DNA of 64,000 bases from Kutzneria buriramensis (GTDB lineage Bacteria > Actinomycetota > Actinomycetes > Mycobacteriales > Pseudonocardiaceae): the NCBI RefSeq assembly GCF_003387475.1, contig NZ_QUNO01000010.1, positions 248,001 through 312,000 of the forward strand. Reading direction: 5' to 3'. Positions within the stretch are counted from its first letter, which is position 1. Every line of letters starts with the position of its first letter. Positions 41,159 through 51,292 of the stretch are shown here, in pieces. The notes beneath the pieces are model-generated. The model made no database searches and was not told the DNA's origin. It was given only the letters and a program-made list of their open reading frames with translations. The position numbers and the translations under genes were made by a program.

Positions 41159-44100
41159 TCAGCGGATCATGCTGCGCACCTGCCGCGCCGCCACCGACAG
41201 CGTCGCCAGGTCGAGCCGGCCGACCCGGCCGATCTCCTGGAGCGCCGCCCGCGCCCGGCTCAGCCGCGACGCGTTGGACTGCTCCCAGTTGGCGATCTTC
41301 GCCTCGGGGCTCTCGCCGGGGTCGCTGTGCCGGAGCACGTCGAGAGTGATGGCCCGCAGCGAGTAGTACAGGTCGTCCCGCAGCGCCAGGCGGGCCAGCG
41401 CGTGCCAGCGGTTGCCGCGTTCCAGCGCGCTGACCGAGCTGAGCATCTGGTCGATGTTCAGGTGCTCGGAAAGCGCGTAGTACAGCTCCGCGGTTTCCTG
41501 GTGTGTGCGCTCGACGCCGAGGCCCTCGCGCTCCGCCAGCTCCGCGACCTCGCTGGTGTCCAACAGGCCGTACGAGTAGAGCAGCGCTGCGACCCGCTCC
41601 GCCAAGTCCTTCGGCGCACCCTGGTCGATCAGCCGCTTGGCGTGGTCGACGACGATCTCCCGCTCACGCCCCCTCAGCAGCGTCAACGCCTGCGGCGCCA
41701 GCTCGCTGACCACCTTGGCGAAGCGGTTGATCTCCGCGCCCACGGCGAGGGGCTGGGGCCGGTTGGACAGGAGCCACCGCGACGCGCGGTCGAGCAGTCG
41801 ACGCGTCTCCAGCATCAACGCGTCCTGTAGGTCGGTGGAGACCTTGTTGTCCAGCTCGTCGATCTCGCGCCAGATCTGGGGCAGGCCGAACACGTTCGTC
41901 ACCACCGCGTACGCCCGGACCGCGTCCGTCGCGCTCGCGCCGACTTCCTCCGCCAGCCGGAACGCGTACGAGATGCCGCCGCCGTCGACGACCTCGTTGA
42001 CCAACAGCGTCGTCGTGATCTGCTTGCGCAGCGGGTGCGAGCCGATCGCGTTGACGAACTGATCCCGCAGCTTGGTCGGGAAGTACTCCGGCAGCCGGCG
42101 GGCGAAGACGTCCGACTCGGGCAGGTTGCTGGCGAGCACCTCGTCCTTGATCGCCAGCTTGACGTGCGCGAGCAGCGTGGCCAGTTCCGGCGAGGTCAGA
42201 CCCTCGCCGGCCTTCTCGAGCGCCTTGAACTGCATGGCGGACGGCAGTGCTTCGAGGCGACGGTCGAGCCCGTGGTTGGCCTCGAGGTCGTCGACCAACC
42301 GTGCGTGCACCGACAACATCGGGGCCGCGTGCGCACGGCTGACGCCCAGCACTGCGTTCTGCCAGTAGTTGTCGCGGAGCACCAGCGTGCCGACCTCGTC
42401 GGTCATCTCCGCCAACAGCGCGTTCCGCTGCTCCCGGTCCAACTGTCCTTCGGCGACGAGGTGGTCCAGCAGGATCTTGATGTTGACCTCGTGGTCGGAG
42501 CAGTCGACACCGGCTGAGTTGTCCAACGCGTCGGTGTTGACCCGGCCGCCGGCCCGCGCGAACTCGATCCGGCCGCGCTGCGTCAACCCCAGGTTGCCGC
42601 CCTCGCCGATGACCTTGACGCGCAGGTCGGCGCCGTCGACACGGACCGCGTCATTCGCCTTGTCGCCAACCTCGGCGTGCGACTCCGCCGCCGACTTCAC
42701 GTACGTGCCGATGCCGCCGTTCCACAGCAGGTCCACCGGCGCCAGCAGGATCGCCTTGATCAGTTCGGTCGGTGCCAGCTGCTCGACGCCGTCGTCGATG
42801 CCCAGGGCCGCCTTGACCTGCGGGCTCAGCGGAATCGACTTGGCCGTCCGCGGCCACACCCCGCCGCCCTCGCCGATCAGGGACCGGTCGTAGTCGTCCC
42901 ACGATGAACGCGGCAGCTCGAACAGGCGCTTCCGCTCGGCGAAGGACGGCGCCGCCACGGGGTTGGGGTCGAGGAACACGTGCCGGTGATCGAACGCGGC
43001 GACCAGCCGGATGTGCTCGGACAGCAGCATGCCGTTGCCGAACACGTCGCCGGACATGTCGCCGACGCCGACAACCGTGAACTCCTGCGTCTGAGTGTCG
43101 ACACCGAGCTCGCGGAACGCCCGCTTGACGCTTTCCCACGCACCCTTGGCGGTGATGCCCATCTGCTTGTGGTCGTAGCCGACCGAACCGCCGGAGGCGA
43201 ACGCGTCGCCGAGCCAGAAGCCGTACTTGCCGGCGACCTCGTTGGCGATGTCGGAGAACGTCGCGGTGCCCTTGTCGGCCGCGACGACCAGGTAGGTGTC
43301 GTCATCGTCGTACCGAACAACCTGCGGAGCAGGCACGACCGTGCCCGCGTCGAGGTTGTCGGTCAGATCGAGGAGCCCCGAGATGAACATCCGATAGCAG
43401 GTGATGCCCTCGGCCAGGAACGCCTCGCGGTCAAGGCCCGGGTCGCCCTTCGGCGCCGGCGGCCGCTTGAGCACAAATCCGCCCTTGGCGCCGACCGGGA
43501 CGATGACGGCGTTCTTCACCGCCTGCGCCTTGACCAGGCCCAGGATCTCGGTGCGGAAGTCTTCCCGCCGGTCGGACCACCGGAGGCCACCGCGGGCGAC
43601 CGGACCGAACCGTAGGTGCACGCCCTCGAACCGGGGCGAGTACACGAAGATCTCGAACCGCGGCTTCGGGTCCGGCAGCTCCGGCAGCGACCGCGAGTCC
43701 AACTTGAACGCGAGATACGGCCGGACATCGCCATCGGCGCTGCGGACGAAGTAGTTCGTCCGCAGCGTGGCGTTGATCAGCGACAGCAGCTGACGCAGGA
43801 TGCGGTCGGCGTCGAGGCTGGTCACCTCATCGATCAGACCGGTGATCTCGGTGGTCAGCGCGCCGACGACAGCGGTGCGGGTGTCGTCCGACAACGCCGG
43901 GTCGAACCGCGACTCGAACAGTCGCACCAGCGCCTCGGCGACGTTCGTGTAGCGCAGGACCGCGTCCTCGATGTAGTCCTGGCTGTAGGTGATGCCGACC
44001 TGCCGAAGGTACTTCGCGTAGGCCCGCAGCACCGAAGCCTGCCGCCAGCCGAGTCCGGCGCGCAGCACGAGAGCGTTGAAGCTGTCGACCTCCGCCTCGT

Positions 44101-46129
44101 CGCGCCAGGCCGCGGCGAACGCTTCCTGGAACAGCACGCGAACGACATCCAGGTCCTGGGTGGCCAGCCGTTCCAGAACCGCCTGTTCCATACGCAGACC
44201 GAAGTCGAAGATCCAACACTGCGTGCCGTCCTCGCGGTGGATCTCGTACGGACGCTCGTCGACGACCTCGACGCCCATCCGCTGGAGCACCGGAAGCACC
44301 TGCGACAGCGTCACCCGCGCACCGGCCAGGTACAGCTTGAACCGCCGCTCCCCCGGTTCGGCGTCCGCCGGCAGGTAGAACGACATGTCCAGGTCGCCCT
44401 CGGACAGGCGCTGGATGCGTCGCAGGTCGGCAAGACCTTCGGTGGCAGTGAAGTCTTCCTTGTAGCTTTCCGGGAAAGCCATCGCGAAACGCTGGCCCTG
44501 CTCGGTTGCCGACTCCGCACCGAGCTGGTTGGCCTGCTCCGAGATCTGCTCGGGTTCGTTGTGCTCGGACAGGATCGCGTCGGCCATCCTGTCGTCCCAG
44601 TTGCGGGTCGCCTCGCCCAGCAGAGCCTGAATGTGAGCAGCATTCAGCTCGGTCGCCTCGCTCGGCTCCGTGTGCACCATGAAGTGCACGCGGGCCAGCG
44701 GGCTCTCGCCGATGAGTGCGCTGTACTCCAGGTTCTTGCCCTGAAGCTCCGCCAGCAGCACCTCCTGCATCGCCAGCCGCGACGTCGTCGTGTAGCGGTC
44801 CCGCGGCAGGTACACCAGGCAGGAATAGAAACGCCCGTACGGGTCGCGCCGCAGGAACAGCCGCAGCCGACGGCGTTCCGCCAGGGCGAGCACACCGGTG
44901 GCGATGTCGTACAGCGTGTCGGCGTCGGTGGAGAAGAGTTCGCTGCGCGGGTAGTTCTGGATGACCTCGAGCATCTTCTGGCCGGAGTAGGACTCCAGCG
45001 GGAAGCCCGCCCTGTGGATGACGTTGCGGACCCGACGGCTGATCACCGGGATGTCCAGCACGTCCTCGTGCAACGCCGAAGTCGTGAACACGCCCAGGAA
45101 CCGGTGCTCGCCACTGACATTGCCGTCGGCGTCGAACGTCTTCACACCGACGTAGTACGGGTACATCGAGCGGTGCACCGCGGACGGCGCGCTCGCCTGG
45201 GTCAACACCAGCAGTTCCGGCGCCAGCGCCTGCGCCGCCGTGTCCGGGCCAGCGGTCAGGCTCCGTGCTGCAAGGCTGTCCTGGCGCAACACACCCAGTC
45301 CGGAGGCCAGGACCGCGCGCAGCGCCGGCTCTTCGCCGCCGGCCGGATCGGCGACCAACTCGTACTGGCGATAGCCGATGAAGGTGAAGTGCCCCTGCGC
45401 CAGCCACCGCAGCAGGCTCGTACCGTCGGAGATCTCCTCCGCGTCGAGCGCCGGCGGCGCCTTCTCCAACTGGTCGGCGAGCTGACCGGCCATGCCGGCC
45501 ATCTTGTCGGTGTCCTCGACGACCTCGCGGACGTCGTTGACCACGGAGATGAGCCGGTTCTCCAGCTCGCGACCGCGATCCGCGTCGGTGATGAGGTCGA
45601 CCTCGATGTGCATCCACGACTCGGCGAGGGTGTCCGCCGGCGGATCCCCCGGATCCGCCTCGGGAAGCACCTCGCGGAGCTCACCCGTCACGTCCCGGCG
45701 AACCACCACGATCGGGTGCACGACGCGGTGCACCTGGATCCCGCTGCGGATCAGCGCCGACGAGATCGAGTCGACCAGGTAGGGCATGTCGTCCGTGACG
45801 ATCTGCACGACCGTCACCGGGCACGCCCACCCGTCCTGGGACTTGGTCGGGTTGATGATGCGGACCACCGGGCGGCCGGGGACACGGTTGTCCGCCAGCT
45901 GGTAGGTGGATCGCACCGCTCCGACCAGGTCGCTCGGGTCGTCGTCGATGACTTCCTCGGCGGGCACGTAGCGGTAGTAGAGGCGGATCAGTTCTGCGAG
46001 TTCCGGAGCGGCGGCGACCGCGCCGCCGATCAGCTCGTCGCGTACCTGTTCGGGACTGTCCAGCCGGTCTTCGCGGCTCACGCCGGCGGCGGCGGTCGCA
46101 GGGCGGGACGGGGCTCCAGTCGGGGTCAT
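41159..46129 (-). CDS. gdh: NAD-specific glutamate dehydrogenase, large (GDH-180) class
   Basis: The protein has 1656 residues from the ATG at 46129, which follows a GAGCCGCC region; the frame extends further upstream but without conservation-like sequence. The N-terminal ~700 residues are the ACT-like/regulatory region of GDH-180 enzymes. The catalytic domain shows the dehydrogenase core, with VKNAVIVPVGAKGGFVLKRP (catalytic Lys), GYDHKQMGITAKGAWESVKR, and the Rossmann segment VVGVGDMSGDVFGNGML. It deaminates glutamate to 2-oxoglutarate with NAD+, feeding nitrogen and TCA balance. Position and length match M. tuberculosis Rv2476c (~1620 residues). Long antisense frames over it are composition shadows. 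Confidence 0.96.
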   Translation of the reverse strand: MTPTGAPSRPATAAAGVSREDRLDSPEQVRDELIGGAVAAAPELAELIRLYYRYVPAEEVIDDDPSDLVGAVRSTYQLADNRVPGRPVVRIINPTKSQDGWACPVTVVQIVTDDMPYLVDSISSALIRSGIQVHRVVHPIVVVRRDVTGELREVLPEADPGDPPADTLAESWMHIEVDLITDADRGRELENRLISVVNDVREVVEDTDKMAGMAGQLADQLEKAPPALDAEEISDGTSLLRWLAQGHFTFIGYRQYELVADPAGGEEPALRAVLASGLGVLRQDSLAARSLTAGPDTAAQALAPELLVLTQASAPSAVHRSMYPYYVGVKTFDADGNVSGEHRFLGVFTTSALHEDVLDIPVISRRVRNVIHRAGFPLESYSGQKMLEVIQNYPRSELFSTDADTLYDIATGVLALAERRRLRLFLRRDPYGRFYSCLVYLPRDRYTTTSRLAMQEVLLAELQGKNLEYSALIGESPLARVHFMVHTEPSEATELNAAHIQALLGEATRNWDDRMADAILSEHNEPEQISEQANQLGAESATEQGQRFAMAFPESYKEDFTATEGLADLRRIQRLSEGDLDMSFYLPADAEPGERRFKLYLAGARVTLSQVLPVLQRMGVEVVDERPYEIHREDGTQCWIFDFGLRMEQAVLERLATQDLDVVRVLFQEAFAAAWRDEAEVDSFNALVLRAGLGWRQASVLRAYAKYLRQVGITYSQDYIEDAVLRYTNVAEALVRLFESRFDPALSDDTRTAVVGALTTEITGLIDEVTSLDADRILRQLLSLINATLRTNYFVRSADGDVRPYLAFKLDSRSLPELPDPKPRFEIFVYSPRFEGVHLRFGPVARGGLRWSDRREDFRTEILGLVKAQAVKNAVIVPVGAKGGFVLKRPPAPKGDPGLDREAFLAEGITCYRMFISGLLDLTDNLDAGTVVPAPQVVRYDDDDTYLVVAADKGTATFSDIANEVAGKYGFWLGDAFASGGSVGYDHKQMGITAKGAWESVKRAFRELGVDTQTQEFTVVGVGDMSGDVFGNGMLLSEHIRLVAAFDHRHVFLDPNPVAAPSFAERKRLFELPRSSWDDYDRSLIGEGGGVWPRTAKSIPLSPQVKAALGIDDGVEQLAPTELIKAILLAPVDLLWNGGIGTYVKSAAESHAEVGDKANDAVRVDGADLRVKVIGEGGNLGLTQRGRIEFARAGGRVNTDALDNSAGVDCSDHEVNIKILLDHLVAEGQLDREQRNALLAEMTDEVGTLVLRDNYWQNAVLGVSRAHAAPMLSVHARLVDDLEANHGLDRRLEALPSAMQFKALEKAGEGLTSPELATLLAHVKLAIKDEVLASNLPESDVFARRLPEYFPTKLRDQFVNAIGSHPLRKQITTTLLVNEVVDGGGISYAFRLAEEVGASATDAVRAYAVVTNVFGLPQIWREIDELDNKVSTDLQDALMLETRRLLDRASRWLLSNRPQPLAVGAEINRFAKVVSELAPQALTLLRGREREIVVDHAKRLIDQGAPKDLAERVAALLYSYGLLDTSEVAELAEREGLGVERTHQETAELYYALSEHLNIDQMLSSVSALERGNRWHALARLALRDDLYYSLRAITLDVLRHSDPGESPEAKIANWEQSNASRLSRARAALQEIGRVGRLDLATLSVAARQVRSMIR

Positions 46130-46295
46130 TTTCAGGCGGCTCCACGCTATCCGGCGCCTCGGTGCGCCGGGACCGGGGTCCACACTAGATGGGCCGCCAC
46201 ACCGCAAACGCCTAGGGGTTGCAGCTGAATCGAACCTTGTGACGGGAGCCACCAACTCACGTTCGCAGGTTACTGGCGAGTTGCCTTTCGCCTGG

Positions 46296-49200
46296 TCAGC
46301 GTTCCGGTGGCGTCCACGTCCAGTCCGACCAGTTGCGTTCCGGCTCGACGGGCCGCGGGTCACGGTCGACCACCGGCCGGTCCTCACGGAACGGCGCGGG
46401 GGCCCAGTCGCCCAGCCCCGATGTGCCGGTGCGCGGCGGCTGGTCCTCTCTGCCCGAAAGCACCCAGTCGGACAACATCGGTGGTTCGGACGAAGTACGC
46501 GGCACGTCGATCCGGTCGTCCGGTTCGGGCTGCCGATGCCGCGACCCTGACGGTTCCGACTGCCAGTCGTACCGGTCGACCGTCGGCGTCGGTTCAGTGA
46601 CAGCCCGCGTCGCCGCCGGCTCGTCCTCGAAATGCGTGTGCACGGCGTGTTCGGTCGACTCGAACGCGACCAAAGCCTCGGCCAGAAGATCCGCCAACTC
46701 CGACCTGGGCCGTCGACCTTCGGTCACCGGGACCGGCTCATCCGCAGGCCGATCGGTCACGGCGTCACGGTCGTTGGTGGTTGTCGCCACGGCAGCAGCC
46801 GGCCCGGAAACGGCGTCCTGCTCAGGCTCGACGACGGCGTCCCGGCCAACAATCTCGTGCGGCATGCCGGCGCGGGTGGTGAACGGAACCGTGCTGGACT
46901 CCTGAACACCGCCGCCCGTGCCTGGCCGATCGTCACGAAGGCCTGACGTATCCGTTGCCGCAGCTAATCCCTCGTCGCCTACCTGCGCAGCGTCGGCCGG
47001 CTCCGGCAAGGAGGGCTTTGCCGGCGTGTGCCCATCTGCGGACGGCACCTCGCTAACGCGACTCGACGGCGGCTCAAGCCGCCAACGACCCGAATCAGCA
47101 CGAAGATCGTCGACGATCTCGCTGCGTTCAATCGACTCAGCACGACGACGCCGACCCGGACTGGCCGGCCGCTCCTGAAGTGGCTTGACCGTCTGCTCCA
47201 CCGCGGCAGGAGTCTCGGGTTCGGCGGCTTCCGGCGCTCGCCGACGCCCACCAGTACCGGCTGCGGCCAGCAACTCCACCAAGGAAGCAAGACCTGGACG
47301 GCTCGCGTCGTCGTTGGCGTGCCGCGACTGCGGGGCCTTCTCCGCCTTGGGTACCCGGTCCTCAGCCCGACGCCGTCCACCTGTCGACTCGGGCTGCGGT
47401 GACTCCACCGTGTCCGTGGTCGTCTCACCCGAATTGCGGAAAAACGCAGCCAGCGCACCAGGTTCCTGCGAACGCTCTCGTTCCGAGACTTCGGTCCCAT
47501 CAGAGAACAGGCTCGCCGAGTTCGCGACATCCACTGGCGTGGAACCCACACCGGCGTTGCCCATCCGCCAACGGTCGGCTGCCTGCGCCCAGGCCGTCGA
47601 CAAGCCCGCAGACTGCTCGTCGGCTCGCCTCGATCTGCGACGAGGCAAATCGTCCGACGTTGCCCGTGCCGGACGGGGCACGGGGGCCGGCCGTTCGACC
47701 AGAACCTCCGCCGCTGGTCCATTCCCGTGGCTGCTCAGGCTGGGCGCGTTGGTGTCGCCGTCACTCCTTGCCTGCGACAGCGCCTGATCCGCATCCGTCA
47801 GCAGCGCATCACCGCCACTACCCGGCCGATATTCGGCGACGCCAGCGGTCATCGTGACCGACAAACGAGGTGCGATATCGGACCTGAGTGCTTCCGCCCA
47901 CTGTTGCGCTTCGTCACGGGTCGTATGAGGCAGAAGCACTGCCAGCTCGTCCCCGGCGGTTCGCCCGACGGCCGCCTTGCCCGGAGCCGTGTCGCGCACA
48001 CGATCCGCGATCTTGTGCATGACCTGGTCGTCAACGGAGACCGCATTGCTGCTCGCAGCCGCGACATCGACGTCGAGGAGGACCAGGGACAAGGCGTGGT
48101 CGATGTAGCCACCGTTCACAACGGCGTCGATCTGTCGACGGAGACCATTGCGGTCCAGCAGATCATTGACCGGGTCGATACCCGGGCGCGAGCCAACCGC
48201 CTGTTGCCTGATCAAGCTCGGCAGCTGCTCCTTCAGCGCGGTGCTTTCACGGTGCGCGGCCGCGAATTCCTCGGCAAGCTTCGTTCGAACGGTGTACAAG
48301 GCGGCTGTCCGACGCCGCTCAGCCGTGTGCGCCCCGCGTAGGCAGGTCAACGCCTCCGATAGCTGCCCGGCCATCTCGTGCACATGCGACAACGCCAGCA
48401 TGCTCTCGGACAGCAAAAGATCAAGCTGATGCCGCCCGGCGCTGTCCGCGACGTCAAGAAGCAGGTCGTTCGCAATGTTGGTTCGTCCAGCCGGCAGATG
48501 GACACGTGTCGCCAACGCCAACTTGAGCCAACCGACAGACGCCGCTGACGGTGCCCGTACCGGCTGCTCAAGCAGCTCCTGCGCCGCCGCCACGGCGTCC
48601 GGCAACTGCTCGGCATCCATCAATGCGCATACGAGTTCCAACACCAACCGACTGGCGACGTGCCCGGAGTCCGCCGCCCGGTCGCTCAACTCGCCGAGCA
48701 GTGCCAAGCCTTCACGCGCCGCGTCGATCGCCGCTTTCAAATCGCCCCAGCGACGATGCTGCCGCGCTGCCGAGGCGCGCAGCAATGCCCGGAAGATCAA
48801 TTTGGTGTCGTCGCCGAGGTCAGCGTCCGTACGGTAGAGCTGCTCGGCCTGATCCAGTGCGTCGGTGAGCTCCTTGCTCCGTCCGATCAGCACCAGGCAG
48901 TCCGTCAGCGCAACGAGGGCGGACGCTCGAATCTCGGTCGGCACGCCCTCGGCGCGCAGGACGGGCTTGAGCACACCAAATCCAGTGAGCGGGACGCCTG
49001 CGGCGCGGGCACAGCTCGCCAACTCGACCCGGAGACGCCAAGCGAGCTCGGCGTGATCGCCGCCCTCGGCGGCCTTGAGAGCCGCGATCGCGCGCTCGAC
49101 CGCCTGAACGCCCTTGTCGAGCCGGTTGAGGGCGAACACCGCGAGTGTCTCCGCCCTCAACCGCTCCGACTCGTCGCGCCGACCGTTGGCGAGTGCGGAG

Positions 49201-49313
49201 GCCCGCTCGCTGAGCACCAGGCTCAGCTCCGGAGCCTGCCAACGCAGCTGCCAGGCAGGCACGCTGAGCGTGCCGACCTCCGCATCTGCCTGCGCCTCAC
49301 CACTGCCGGCCAC
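46296..49313 (-). CDS. Degenerate GGDEF-domain protein with TPR-like N-terminus and long disordered tail
   Basis: The protein has 1005 residues with a GTG start 13 bp after the ettA stop, so it is probably co-transcribed with ettA. Residues 1-370 are helical TPR-like repeats (ERASALANGRRDESERLRAE; DALDQAEQLYRTDADLGDD). A GGDEF domain follows (~370-530): DPVNDLLDRNGLRRQIDAVV, LSLVLLDVDVAAASSN, and the signature as GRTAGDELAVLLP. The signature is A-G-D-E-L instead of GGDEF, and a metal-ligand Asp is present (LLDVDV). Cyclase activity is doubtful, and c-di-GMP/GTP sensing is possible. The last ~470 residues are low complexity, rich in Glu, Pro, Ser and Arg, with recurring RRRRAE/GRRR motifs. Confidence 0.85.
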   Translation of the reverse strand: MAGSGEAQADAEVGTLSVPAWQLRWQAPELSLVLSERASALANGRRDESERLRAETLAVFALNRLDKGVQAVERAIAALKAAEGGDHAELAWRLRVELASCARAAGVPLTGFGVLKPVLRAEGVPTEIRASALVALTDCLVLIGRSKELTDALDQAEQLYRTDADLGDDTKLIFRALLRASAARQHRRWGDLKAAIDAAREGLALLGELSDRAADSGHVASRLVLELVCALMDAEQLPDAVAAAQELLEQPVRAPSAASVGWLKLALATRVHLPAGRTNIANDLLLDVADSAGRHQLDLLLSESMLALSHVHEMAGQLSEALTCLRGAHTAERRRTAALYTVRTKLAEEFAAAHRESTALKEQLPSLIRQQAVGSRPGIDPVNDLLDRNGLRRQIDAVVNGGYIDHALSLVLLDVDVAAASSNAVSVDDQVMHKIADRVRDTAPGKAAVGRTAGDELAVLLPHTTRDEAQQWAEALRSDIAPRLSVTMTAGVAEYRPGSGGDALLTDADQALSQARSDGDTNAPSLSSHGNGPAAEVLVERPAPVPRPARATSDDLPRRRSRRADEQSAGLSTAWAQAADRWRMGNAGVGSTPVDVANSASLFSDGTEVSERERSQEPGALAAFFRNSGETTTDTVESPQPESTGGRRRAEDRVPKAEKAPQSRHANDDASRPGLASLVELLAAAGTGGRRRAPEAAEPETPAAVEQTVKPLQERPASPGRRRRAESIERSEIVDDLRADSGRWRLEPPSSRVSEVPSADGHTPAKPSLPEPADAAQVGDEGLAAATDTSGLRDDRPGTGGGVQESSTVPFTTRAGMPHEIVGRDAVVEPEQDAVSGPAAAVATTTNDRDAVTDRPADEPVPVTEGRRPRSELADLLAEALVAFESTEHAVHTHFEDEPAATRAVTEPTPTVDRYDWQSEPSGSRHRQPEPDDRIDVPRTSSEPPMLSDWVLSGREDQPPRTGTSGLGDWAPAPFREDRPVVDRDPRPVEPERNWSDWTWTPPER

Positions 49314-49326
49314 GTCGATTGCCGCC

Positions 49327-51003
49327 TCAGTCCCGTGTCAGCTTCCGGTAGGTCACTCGATGCGGACGCGCCGCGTCGACACCCAGTCGGTCGACCTTGT
49401 TCTTCTCGTAGCCCTCGAAGTTGCCCTCGAACCAGAACCACTTCGCCGGCTGCTCCTCGGTGCCTTCCCAGGCCAGGATGTGCGTTGCGACGCGGTCAAG
49501 GAACCACCGATCGTGGGAGATGACCACAGCGCAGCCGGGGAACTGCTCCAGGGCGTTCTCCAGCGAGCCGAGCGTCTCGACGTCGAGGTCGTTCGTCGGC
49601 TCGTCGAGCAGGATCAGGTTGCCGCCCTGCTTGAGGGTCAGCGCCAGGTTGAGGCGGTTGCGCTCACCACCCGACAGCACACCGGACGGCTTCTGCTGAT
49701 CGGCGCCCTTGAAACCGAAGGCACTCACGTACGCCCGGGACGGCATTTCCGTCTGACCGACCTGAATGTGGTCGAGACCGTCGGACACGATCTCCCAGAC
49801 CGTCTTCTTCGGGTCGATGCCGGCGCGGTTCTGGTCGACGTAGGACAGCTGGACGGTCTCGCCGATCCGGACGTTGCCCGAGTCGGGCTTCTCCAAGCCG
49901 ACGATGGTCTTGAACAGGGTCGTCTTACCGACGCCGTTCGGTCCGATCACGCCGACGATGCCGTTGCGCGGGAGGTCGAACGACAAGCCGTCGATGAGGA
50001 CACGGTCGCCGAAGCCCTTGCGAAGGTCGTTGACCTCGACGACCACGCTACCCAGACGCGGGCCCGGAGGGATCTGGATCTCTTCGAAGTCGAGCTTGCG
50101 GTTCTTCTCGGCTTCGGCGGCCATCTCCTCGTAGCGCTGCAGACGGGCCTTCGACTTGGCCTGCCGAGCCTTGGCGCCGGACCGGACCCAGTCCAGCTCG
50201 TCCTTGAGGCGCTTCTGGAGCTTGGCGTCCTTCTTGCCCTGGACGGCGAGGCGTTCGGCCTTCTTCTCGAGGTACGTGGAGTAGTTGCCCTCGTAGCCGA
50301 TCACGCGCCCGCGGTCCACTTCCATGATCCACTCGGCCACGTTGTCGAGGAAGTAGCGGTCGTGGGTCACGGCCAGGACAGCACCCGCATAGCCGGCGAG
50401 GTGCTGCTCGAGCCAGAGAACGCTCTCCGCGTCCAGATGGTTGGTGGGTTCGTCGAGGAGTAGCAGATCGGGCTTGCTCAGCAGGAGCTTGCACAGCGCG
50501 ACCCGACGTCGCTCACCACCGGACAGTTGGGTGACGTTCGCGTCGGGCGGCGGGCATCGGAGGGCATCCATGGCCTGCTCGAGCTGGGAGTCGACGTCCC
50601 ACGCGTTGGCATGGTCGAGCTCCTCCTGGAGCTTGCCCATCTCCTCCATGAGCTCATCGGAGTAGTCCGTGGCCATGAGCTCGGCGATCTCGTTGAAGCG
50701 GTGCAGCTTCACCATGATCTCGCCAACGCCTTCCTCGACGTTGCCGAGGACGGTCTTCTCCTCGTTGAGGGGCGGTTCCTGCATGAGGATGCCCACGGTG
50801 TAGCCCGGGCTGAGGAAGGCCTCGCCGTTGCTCGGCTGGTCAAGGCCAGCCATGATCTTCAAGACGCTCGACTTGCCCGCGCCGTTCGGGCCGACGACAC
50901 CGATCTTGGCGCCGGGGTAGAACGCGGTGGTGACGTCATCGAGGATGACCTTGTCCCCATGCGTCTTGCGCGCCTTTTTCATGGTGTAGATGTACTCGGC
51001 CAT
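49327..51003 (-). CDS. ettA: Energy-dependent translational throttle protein (ABC-F)
   Basis: The protein has 558 residues with its ATG at 51003 (MAEYIYTMKKARKTHGDKVI). It carries two ABC domains: Walker A GPNGAGKSS and GPNGVGKTT, signatures LSGGERRR and LSGGERNR, and Walker B plus catalytic Glu in LLLLDEPTNHLD and LILLDEPTNDLD. An EttA-type arm is visible, with KRLKDELDWVRSGAKARQAK as linker. It has no membrane domain. EttA binds the ribosomal E site and gates the first elongation step according to ATP/ADP. It is the orthologue of M. tuberculosis Rv2477c by position, with ssb upstream and gdh downstream. Confidence 0.96.
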   Translation of the reverse strand: MAEYIYTMKKARKTHGDKVILDDVTTAFYPGAKIGVVGPNGAGKSSVLKIMAGLDQPSNGEAFLSPGYTVGILMQEPPLNEEKTVLGNVEEGVGEIMVKLHRFNEIAELMATDYSDELMEEMGKLQEELDHANAWDVDSQLEQAMDALRCPPPDANVTQLSGGERRRVALCKLLLSKPDLLLLDEPTNHLDAESVLWLEQHLAGYAGAVLAVTHDRYFLDNVAEWIMEVDRGRVIGYEGNYSTYLEKKAERLAVQGKKDAKLQKRLKDELDWVRSGAKARQAKSKARLQRYEEMAAEAEKNRKLDFEEIQIPPGPRLGSVVVEVNDLRKGFGDRVLIDGLSFDLPRNGIVGVIGPNGVGKTTLFKTIVGLEKPDSGNVRIGETVQLSYVDQNRAGIDPKKTVWEIVSDGLDHIQVGQTEMPSRAYVSAFGFKGADQQKPSGVLSGGERNRLNLALTLKQGGNLILLDEPTNDLDVETLGSLENALEQFPGCAVVISHDRWFLDRVATHILAWEGTEEQPAKWFWFEGNFEGYEKNKVDRLGVDAARPHRVTYRKLTRD

Positions 51004-51292
51004 GGGCGCGATCGTAGAGCGACGCGGAGTGGACCAGAACCTCGGTAGCCACGAACGGCTGGGACGGGTCACCCAAGTTGACGCGAACGTGGAACGTCCA
51101 GGATGTCCCGTACCGCCGTTCAGCCCATCTCACCTGCGGTGACGACCCGTCCGAGCACCGCGACGGACGGTGTGCACCCACGGCAGGGTGGCGGAGCTCA
51201 CTCGCGTAGGCCCGCAATGGTCCAGTCGACGGGACAGTCGACATGGACGCATGTGGGCGCGAGGGCCGTGTCGGCCGACGCGCCCACCCGTC

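Noticed and set aside
43616-46228. 870-codon open frame on the plus strand opposite gdh
   Set aside because: It lies entirely antisense to a clear glutamate dehydrogenase; its composition (Arg/His/Gln/Asp-rich, no motif) is that of a high-GC shadow frame.
46130-46387. 86-residue N-terminal extension of glutamate dehydrogenase
   Set aside because: The extension is Arg/Pro-rich without similarity to GDH, and the ATG at 46129 gives the length expected for the family.
50936-51244. 102-codon minus-strand frame between ssb and ettA
   Set aside because: It overlaps the well-supported ettA start in another frame and has no ribosome site; a real small gene here cannot be fully excluded.
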